A DNA stretch of 64,000 bases, taken from assembly GCF_023278565.1 (NCBI RefSeq), contig NC_064678.1, positions 1-64,000 of the forward strand, in the 5' to 3' direction. The stretch comes from Colletotrichum lupini (Eukaryota > Ascomycota > Sordariomycetes > Glomerellales > Glomerellaceae). Within the stretch, counting starts at the first letter, position 1; the number at the start of each line of letters is the position of its first letter. Of this stretch, positions 57,328-64,000 are shown piece by piece. A program made the position numbers and the translations under genes. The notes under the pieces were generated by a model. It saw only the letters and a program-made list of their open reading frames with translations. It did not search any database and was not told where the DNA came from.

Positions 57328-59022
57328 TCAGAGAACGTATCTAAAATCCAAATTCTCCAAGTCTATCTTGTCGTACATTCCAAGCCTCATCCCGTCAACC
57401 TTCTCGACTCCATCAATGTTACCATACTTGCTATCCCAGCGCCTATTTTACCAAGCCATGTACAATCGTAAGACGATCGCAATCAAAAGTACCGCGCAGA
57501 AACAAACCAAAACCACCGCAATAGCAAGAACGTACTTTAGGGCGTCTTGACTACGGAAAAAGAATAGACCAGCGATATTTCCAGCAGCGAAGACCATTAG
57601 GAGCATAGTATTAGTAAATACCCGCTTGGTATAGCCTACGACATTTTAACCAACAATAGTCAAGACAAATAGCCACTTATGAAAACAGGTTAATAAGAGG
57701 TTTTTCGCTTACAAGAGGGCTCAGTAACTCACTGTTACAGCATACGAGTTAATCAGCCAGTATACAACTACCCGCCCGTACTTATTTACCCCCGTATCCA
57801 TAGTAGCATAGACAGCCGCGATTCCTGCAATCGCAGGCAGCAGAGGTATAATCATACCCCATGTTCAGAGATTTCCATACTTAATTAAAATGGTTCCCCA
57901 AACAATCATACTCCCTGCACTAACAACGGATAAAGGAAGGCCAATAAGCAGTGTTCGGAACGCGTCAAAGCCAAACCCTGAGATAACCAGGCTTCCGAAT
58001 GATATAAGACCGCCATTAGGGAGTTAAGTAAAGAGAACAAATGCCAGTACCAGCCAAGTCTTCACATCGATTACTACATACCACATTTAGTAATGCTTCC
58101 ATTCATACCCTTTAATGCCTGTCATGTTCTGCGCAACACGCTGTACGGCAATAACTTGCTCCTCGTATGTGAGAAACTTGGCCTTGTTAGGGGTTTCCGG
58201 CATAAAAATAATCCAGAGGACGCCTACCAAGATGCTGAGAATGCCCAAGACTAGGAAGATATACATCCAAGGCCTCAAGGCGGTGTTGGTAATATAACCC
58301 AGGCCGAAAGACAACAAGCTGCAAACAATGGAAAATGCCCCTTGCATAGCAGCCCACAGCATCGTACGCAAGACCTGTTCCTTTCGGGTGTACCAGATAG
58401 AAGTATACAGCAGAATGCCAGGAGTTACAACCGATTCAGCTACACCGAGGAGGAAGCGGACTACCATCAGTCCGGCAAAGTTTCGCAGGCCAAGATGGCT
58501 TTCCGATAGTCAGTTATACGACAATGAATGTTTGAGGAGGGCTGTATTCTCACGCAAGCATTAGCACACCCCAAATAATCACGGCAGAGCTGAGAATCCG
58601 GACTGTCTTATATCTCTGAAGCATATAGTTGGCAGGGTATTGCGCGGCAAGGTATCCGCTGCAGATAGTCAGTTTACTCTTGAATCCACAGATTTGGTCG
58701 TCATCACTAACAAGTAAAACATGGAGCTGGCCCATGAATATTCATCTCCCACCAGACCAAGGTCTTTGCGGAAGTCGAACAATACTGCCCATCCCATTGC
58801 AACTTTGTCGACATAGTTGAGGCCATACAGCAAGCACATCAACGCTAAAAGATGGCGATCAATCTTGCGCCTGACAGCATTGGCAATATCCTGCGGCACG
58901 GAATGCGCGATGCCTTCCTCAAAAATATCATAGCCTTCATCAGCGACTTGCCCTTTGAGAGCGACCTCATGGCCGCTGGCAGTGTCAGCCGCTGCCGGTG
59001 ATGCTTCAATGTTGTCGCTCAT
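57328..59022 (-). pseudogene. MFS transporter, Dal5/allantoate-permease-like, inactivated by stops (5' exons 59022-58712, 58658-58554, 58498 on)
   Basis: The 5' part is clean: KIDRHLLALMCLLYGLNYVDKVAMGWA, then intron, GYLAAQYPANYMLQRYKTVRILSSAVIIWG, intron, HLGLRNFAGLMVVRFLLGVAESVVTPG, the order of the anion:cation symporter (ACS) branch of the major facilitator superfamily, which carries organic anions such as allantoate or tartrate. A TAA follows EWKHY at 58087. Read past it, the family continues: KTWLVLAF, a second TAA, LPNGGLISFGSLVISGFGFDAFRTLL, IPLLPAIAG and, near the end, YTKRVFTNTMLLMVFAAGNIAGLFFF, with another TAA in MAW*NRRW. At least the stops before LPNGG and in the tail sit where CAA or GAA would be expected. 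Without the second six helices it cannot transport. Confidence 0.85.
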
Positions 59023-59915
59023 TTTCCGGGACGAACCTTGAGAATGGAAAACAAGCTACGTGGTCTTTCTTTGCGATATCCGGCTCGGTGGTCTAATATC
59101 TCCGCTAGAATCACGCTTATCGAGAGCAGCATCGCCGTAATCATGGATAATCGTGCTGCATCCAAACATCTGAGAATGGTAGATGCACTGGCTCGGCCTC
59201 TAAAAGCCGACTTCGCTATCAATTGTGGCACCTTCGAGTAAGCTTGAATGAATGTCTCCACAACAAGTACATATAGGTAGCCACTGATGACCTATCAATC
59301 AATGGAAAAACATTTATCTTCTTTTCCCCTGCGGTGGACAATGTGCCGGTCAGCCGGACATTAGCTTTGAGTCTTGGAGTAGCTGATAAGATGTGGCTTC
59401 CTTTGCCGGCGGGCAACCGCTCCGATCTTGTTATCACGACGGCTCGGAAAACTTCTTGAGTGGTTTTGTATCGTGTCCCCGCCTTCGACAAGGACAAGAT
59501 CTCCAAGACAAAGACAGTGGACCCGGCTTTCCGCTCAAAAGCTTAGCATGTAGGGGTTGTATCAACGTCCCCCACTTGCCTCGTTTCTATGTGGATCGCC
59601 GGGGAAGCCCGAGCGGCCGATAAGACTCCGACTATTTCGCACCATCCAAACTTGACCCATGGATCGGACAAGCACACCGACCTGCTTCCGAGTGATTCCC
59701 GGCGCCCATTCCAATTCTTCGGTCCTCAGTAAAGGATAAGTCCAGTAAGTCGACTTTGGGCAACATCCGAAACGTGGTCGCCACTCTTTGCGCTGCCGAT
59801 CGCCATTGACTTTCTGTGTTAGATGCAACGCTTGCCGAGGCTCAGGGCCTATCAGTAAATCAGTCATCCGTCTTCAAGCGAATACAATTCGAAACCACAA
59901 ACATATCGCCAGATC
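59023..59915. other. Intergenic region between divergent MFS pseudogene and M20 peptidase
   Basis: About 890 bases, shared upstream region for two divergent genes. No motif or frame stands out. Confidence 0.45.
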
Positions 59916-61136
59916 ATGCAGGTCCCAGACATTGACCAGGCTCACTGCCTTGCCTTCTTGTCAAGGCTCATTCAAATCAAGAGCTACTCGCAGACCGATG
60001 GTGAGCTAGAGGCAACGGATTTCATGGCCGAGCAAATGAGAAAGATTGGACTGGAGTCGGCTATTTGCCCGTTCGACAACGGCCGCCGTCAAAATGCGAT
60101 AGGGATCTGGAAGGGCCACCATTCAGTGTCAGCAGCGAGCAACAAAGTCCCCAAAACGCTACTCTTCAATGGACATCTAGACACAAATCCTGTCTCCGAA
60201 GGTTGGACGATCGATCCTTGGGAGGGAAAGATTGATAACGAGTTTATCTACGGCATTGGAGTCAGTAACATGAAATCTGGCTGTGCCGCGTACTTTTGCG
60301 CCGTTGAAGCGCTGCTTAAGGCTGGCTGGCGGCCCAGAGGCAATGTTGTCCTAACCTATGTGGTTGGTGAGCTTCAGGGAGGCGTTGGTACGATGGCCCT
60401 CATTGATCAAGGAAAGATCAATGCCGATTGTTTTGTTAACTGCGAACCGTCGGATATACAAGCAGTCACAATGCACGCGGAAGCTCTAGTCTTCGAGATT
60501 GAGATTGTTGGAGTCACTCGACACATGTCAGCCAAGGAGGAGGCATCCGATGCGATCCTGGCTGCATGTGAGCTGATTCCCCAGATGGCACGTATGAAAT
60601 TCCGTGGAGCCAAGAGCAGTGAGCATGAAAAGTGCAACAGATGTTCAGTGGGCGTGGTTCATGGTGCCCTTGGGAAAGACTTGGTTGAATGGAGACCTGC
60701 CCAAGTAGCGGACGTATGCAAGCTTGCTGGAAGTGCGCGCTACGCTCCTGGCCAGACACAAGAAGGTGTCATGGCTGATATTCGCGAATTAGTGGACACT
60801 GTAGTTGGTAATTATGCTGGTATGTCGGCTACTGTCAAGCAGCGATTTGAGCCTACAATGCCGGCATTTGAGGTGCCAAGAGACTCACAGATAGTGAGAG
60901 CCCTAAACAAGGCCTATCGCCAGGTTCGCAACTACGAGCAGCCAACAGGGGTTCTTGCGCCGACTTGCTTCTATGGATCCGACGCTGGCCACTTGTTCAA
61001 AAATTTGGGGATGGAAGGTATTGTCTGTGGTCCTGGAGGGAAGTACAACACCCGGCCGGATGAGAAAGTAGACATTCCGGACTATCTTGACTGCATCAGA
61101 ATGTTCATGCGTCTGATCGTCGATATCTGTGGTTGA
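59916..61136 (+). CDS. M20-family metallopeptidase/deacylase (ArgE/DapE-like)
   Basis: Single-exon, 406 residues, normal length for the M20 dimetal amidohydrolases (acetylornithine deacetylase, succinyl-diaminopimelate desuccinylase and relatives). LLFNGHLDTNPV supplies the first metal His87 and the supporting Asp89. In the usual DMKGG block the bridging Asp is replaced: GIGVSNMKSG has Asn118. The general-base block usually written EExGG reads VVGELQGGVG with Glu152. As I recall, an M20 subgroup carries this SNMK/GELQGG pattern, so it need not be dead, but the metal chemistry may differ. RFEPTMPAFEVPRDS and CGPGGKYNTRPDEKVDIPDYLDCIRMFMRLI close the catalytic domain (His replaced by Asn in the GPG block). 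No signal peptide; substrate unknown. The ATG at 59916 starts the first helix. Confidence 0.87.
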   Translation: MQVPDIDQAHCLAFLSRLIQIKSYSQTDGELEATDFMAEQMRKIGLESAICPFDNGRRQNAIGIWKGHHSVSAASNKVPKTLLFNGHLDTNPVSEGWTIDPWEGKIDNEFIYGIGVSNMKSGCAAYFCAVEALLKAGWRPRGNVVLTYVVGELQGGVGTMALIDQGKINADCFVNCEPSDIQAVTMHAEALVFEIEIVGVTRHMSAKEEASDAILAACELIPQMARMKFRGAKSSEHEKCNRCSVGVVHGALGKDLVEWRPAQVADVCKLAGSARYAPGQTQEGVMADIRELVDTVVGNYAGMSATVKQRFEPTMPAFEVPRDSQIVRALNKAYRQVRNYEQPTGVLAPTCFYGSDAGHLFKNLGMEGIVCGPGGKYNTRPDEKVDIPDYLDCIRMFMRLIVDICG

Positions 61137-61644
61137 AATTGAGTATATCAAATGACTACTACACTATTCTGATATTAGGCATCTTATGCAGTCTGTCTCT
61201 GGTCCTGCGTTATGCTGCAAGTGACCATCAGCGATCAGGATGCACCGTAGAAGATCAAGCCGTTTTTTGCAACACGAAGCTGAGTAGTGTCGTGGCAGCA
61301 ATATAGGTTGCAGGAGCATATTTCACTTCAGGCACCTTCTCAGGGGATAACAAACCATCACCTCATCTCATCACATAAGATTTGGCTTCCACCCAAACTA
61401 GGAAGCCAGTGTTGTTCTTATCATTGTTGGGGTCTCCAAAACCCGGTATCCCCGCAATCGGTCGGGGACTGAACGATGGCACTAGTAGCGGATTGGCACA
61501 AAACCCCTACCAAATCTGCTTCGCTTTTGGTCAAAGTTAACATCCAGTCCAGCAACCGCGTTCATTGAGAAGACATTGACAGCCGCAGCAGCAACCTCAA
61601 TCTAGCATTCCAACTCCCATACCATTAAGATACCAAGGTAGCTC
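61137..61644. other. Intergenic region, promoter of the M28-like gene
   Basis: About 510 bases, no frame of note. Confidence 0.45.
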
Positions 61645-62794
61645 ATGGAGATCAAGGTACCACAACATGAAGCTGAGAAGCTCATGCTTCAATCGCCTGA
61701 CACTACGAAACTTCGCCATTGGTCAAAATTGTATAGCGCAGAACCCCACCTAGCCGGGGACCTAGCCCACGCAGAACGCATACGGGATCTATGGATTTCG
61801 TACGGTATCCCGGCCGCATTGGAAGAATACCAGGTCCTGCAAAACTTTCCAAAGTCTCAAGCTCTGCATCTCCTTGCACCGGATGGACAGATAGGTTTCG
61901 AGGCATCCCTGACAGAGGACGAGGTGTCAGAGGATCCAACGTCGTCTCCTCGAAATGGTTTACCCGCCTTTCATGGCTTCAGCGCAAACGGCGAAATCTG
62001 CGCCGAATTGGTGTATGCGAACTTCGGCGAGTTGAAAGACTTTGAGCTGCTGAAGTCGCATGGAATCTCCGTGAAAGGCAAAATCGTCATATGCAAGTAT
62101 GCCAAGGTCTTTAGAGGCCTCAAAGTTAGAGCAGCCGAACAGTACGGGGCAGCCGCTGTCATTCTGTATAACGACCCTCAAGAGGACGGCGAATACACTG
62201 TTGAGAATGGCTATGAGCCCTACCCTCATGGTCCAGCAAGGCATCCCAAAATAATTCAGCGAGGCAGCGTCGACTACTTCTCCGTGGCCGTGGGTGACCC
62301 CACGACACCCGGGTACCCCAGTTTGCCAGACACCGACCTTGAACGACAGGATCCTGGTCACGCAACCCCAAGGATACCATCTCTGCCAATCTCTTATGCG
62401 GATGCTATTCCTTTCCTTCAGGCATTGAACGGCCATGGACTTATACCTAGTCAGATAGCCGGTGAGCACAGCGACTGGAAAGGATGTCTTCCGGCAGTGG
62501 ACTATTGTACTGGCCCTAGCCAAGCCAGAGTCTTTCTATCGAACCAAGGTGAGCAATTTTGATCTCAAGCTGTCCGGAAACCAGGCAGAATTTCTGACTA
62601 TATTCCCAGGCACTTACAAATACGCCCCGATCTACAACGTTATCGGGACTATACGTGGGACTACTGAAGAGAGCATCGTTCTTAGTAATCACCATGATTC
62701 TTGGTACTGTGGAGCTATCGACCCAGTAAGTGGGACGGCGGCCATGAACGAGCAGCGCTTATACCCATTCAAATTAATCAAACAAATAAGTTAA
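61645..62794 (+). pseudogene. M28 glutamate-carboxypeptidase-like gene, truncated by a mobile element (exons 61645-62548, 62610-62794)
   Basis: The N-terminal half resembles glutamate carboxypeptidase II (PSMA) relatives: KLRHWSKLYSAEPHLAGD, the PA domain with GKIVICKYAKVFRGLKVRAAEQYGAAAVILYNDP, then NGYEPYPHGPARHPKIIQRGSVDYF and IPSLPISYADAIPFLQALNG. After an intron (62549-62609, GTGAGC...CAG) comes the start of the peptidase domain: NVIGTIRG and SNHHDSWYCGAIDPVSGTAAMNE, with the first zinc His and the bridging Asp. At 62753 the frame enters CAGCGCTTATACCC, the end of a hAT-like element, and stops after QRLYPFKLIKQIS. Family members run to about 700 residues; only 362 codons remain, without the catalytic Glu pair and other zinc ligands, so no peptidase activity is expected. 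No transmembrane anchor is seen at the start. Confidence 0.88.
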
Positions 62795-64000
62795 ACAAAT
62801 AGTTAAATATAGGAATTTCAGCAAGTTAAATAATTAAATATCATAAGGCCTTATATTTAACGTATTTAATTAAATATAAGGTCGCTTAAAAAAAAGAAAA
62901 TCCGGGGCCGGGCTAATTAAAAATCGATATTCCTAACTACACCCTATAAAAGTTTATAATTAAGAATATAAATACCTAGAGCGGGATTCGAACCCGCAAC
63001 TCTTTATTTATAATTATAAGTTCGGTATTATACTACTTAACTAAATAAATTACTAATAATTACTATAAAAAAAAGCCTAAGTATTATAAAGCCCTAAATT
63101 TAGTATTTTATTATATTTAAGAATTTAAAAAACCTCTAGTACCCCCTTTTTTTAATATTAATAAAACTAACGAAGTTACGTATTACTATTTCTAACCTTT
63201 TACGACTATTATAATTATTATTAATATTAATTAAATTATATATTAATCGATTTACTATATCGTAATTAATTAATTAATAATAAGTTATATAATCTTCGGT
63301 ACGTAGCTACTATTTCGGTTACTTTATAGCTATAGACCCTAACTAACGCTAGCTTCGTATTATTAACTAATTTTAATAATCGTAATAACCTCCTCGCCCT
63401 TTTAAAAATAATTTAAAAAAAGAGGACTTTTATTAATAATAATTTAATATTATAAAAGGGTATAAGGCTAAGGAAATCGTAAATCTACTTAAAGGGGGTC
63501 TTTATTTAAAAGATTTATAATAAAAATATTCGAGGCGAAGTCTTTTAGTTTTATTATTATTATAATAAAATAAGTATCGTTACTTATTTTAAAATAGTAA
63601 TTACGAGCTTAGTAACGGCTTATTTAAAGTTAAAATACTAAGTAATAAATCTAAGCTTTAGTAAGTCGTTATATTTATTAAAATCCTCTAAGTACGACTT
63701 TATGCTAAAAAGATAAAAACTTATTTTTAATATTATTATAAAGGGCTAAGTAATAAGAATTAAGGAATTAGTAATTAGGTATATTATTAATAATAATAGC
63801 CTATTTATAACTTTTTATAATCCTTACCTCCGGGCCTTCTTTTATTAATTAAATTATAATATTACTAATAAACTCTTATTATTATATAAAAATATAAAAA
63901 AAGAGCTAAGTAGGATCTTCGCTAAGAAAAAAATATAATTAAGGTAAAGATCCGGAGGTTAATAATAAAAGTCTACTTATTATTTAATTTATAGACCTTA
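62753..64000. mobile_element. RIP-like AT-rich repeat starting with a second hAT-like element end (incomplete, runs off the window)
   Basis: From CAGCGCTTATACCC at 62753 about 190 bases align by eye with the first copy (15661 on), including CAAACAAATAAGTTAAACAAA and a shared spacer up to a GGGGCCGGGC block. The copy is more mutated, mostly C to T. The sequence after about 62950 is extremely AT-rich with only stops, as in RIP-treated repeats, and has no readable frame. The far end of the element is not in the window, so it may be a longer relative of the 430-bp copy or a nested insertion. Confidence 0.7.
62974..63050 (-). other. Degenerate tRNA-like sequence in the terminal repeat
   Basis: Minus strand: T arm GCGGG-TTCGAAT-CCCGC is perfect, and TAGTTAAGTAGTATAATACC looks like a RIP-changed TAGCTCAGTGGTAGAGCACC box A. 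The acceptor stem and the anticodon/variable region do not fold well; a loop CTTATAA suggests TAT as the original anticodon, with low certainty. Probably a tRNA-derived piece, not a working gene. Confidence 0.5.

Noticed and set aside
62974..63050. Functional tRNA gene
   Set aside because: The T arm is perfect but the acceptor and anticodon regions do not fold, and the surroundings are RIP-like; listed only as tRNA-like.

Overview
This window is the left end of a chromosome from a filamentous ascomycete (Pezizomycotina-type). It opens with twenty copies of the CCCTAA telomere unit. Genes carry short introns (about 45-80 bp) with GTAAGT-like donors, and the proteins are typical fungal ones (GH3 beta-glucosidase, BTB protein, fasciclin, cyclin H, BAR protein). 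The AT-rich blocks look like the product of RIP (repeat-induced C-to-T mutation). The species cannot be fixed from the sequence alone.

Layout. 1-2.4 kb: telomere, then a short-chain dehydrogenase gene 365 bp from the repeat. 2.4-12.35 kb: a GH3 beta-glucosidase gene cut in two by a 7,355-bp RIP-degraded chromodomain Gypsy element with 210-bp LTRs and an ATTAT target duplication. 14-19.6 kb: a BTB protein, a 2OG-oxygenase-like (AsaB/CmcJ-type) gene whose 3' end is replaced by a 430-bp hAT-like element, and a methionine/LAT-type amino-acid permease. 21.6-33.3 kb: an MscS-type mechanosensitive channel, a broken NmrA-like gene, a two-domain fasciclin protein, cyclin H and a BAR-domain protein. 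34.0-42.3 kb: nested transposons. A degraded Fot1/pogo-like DNA transposon (TA duplication) contains an apparently intact Copia retrotransposon and an inverted solo LTR of the same family. 47.6-52.1 kb: a phospholipase-D-like protein, a ThuA-like protein, tRNA-Val(CAC) with an intron and a secreted M14 carboxypeptidase. 55-59 kb: a decayed hypothetical gene with a 24-C tract and a decayed MFS transporter. 59.9-62.75 kb: an M20 peptidase and the 5' half of an M28 glutamate-carboxypeptidase-like gene. The latter is broken by a second copy of the hAT-like element, which leads into RIP-like AT-rich sequence to the window end.

The host genes do not form an obvious cluster. The theme is a subtelomere in which mobile elements interrupt genes and RIP-like mutation has eroded the elements and some neighbours. 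The Copia element stands out: readable gag-pol, LTRs identical as far as I can read, a primer-binding site matching the anticodon arm of initiator tRNA-Met (half-tRNA priming), and an antisense tRNA-like stretch inside gag. The hAT-like elements also carry tRNA-like segments. Exon boundaries were inferred by eye from splice signals and family patterns; no alignment was run.
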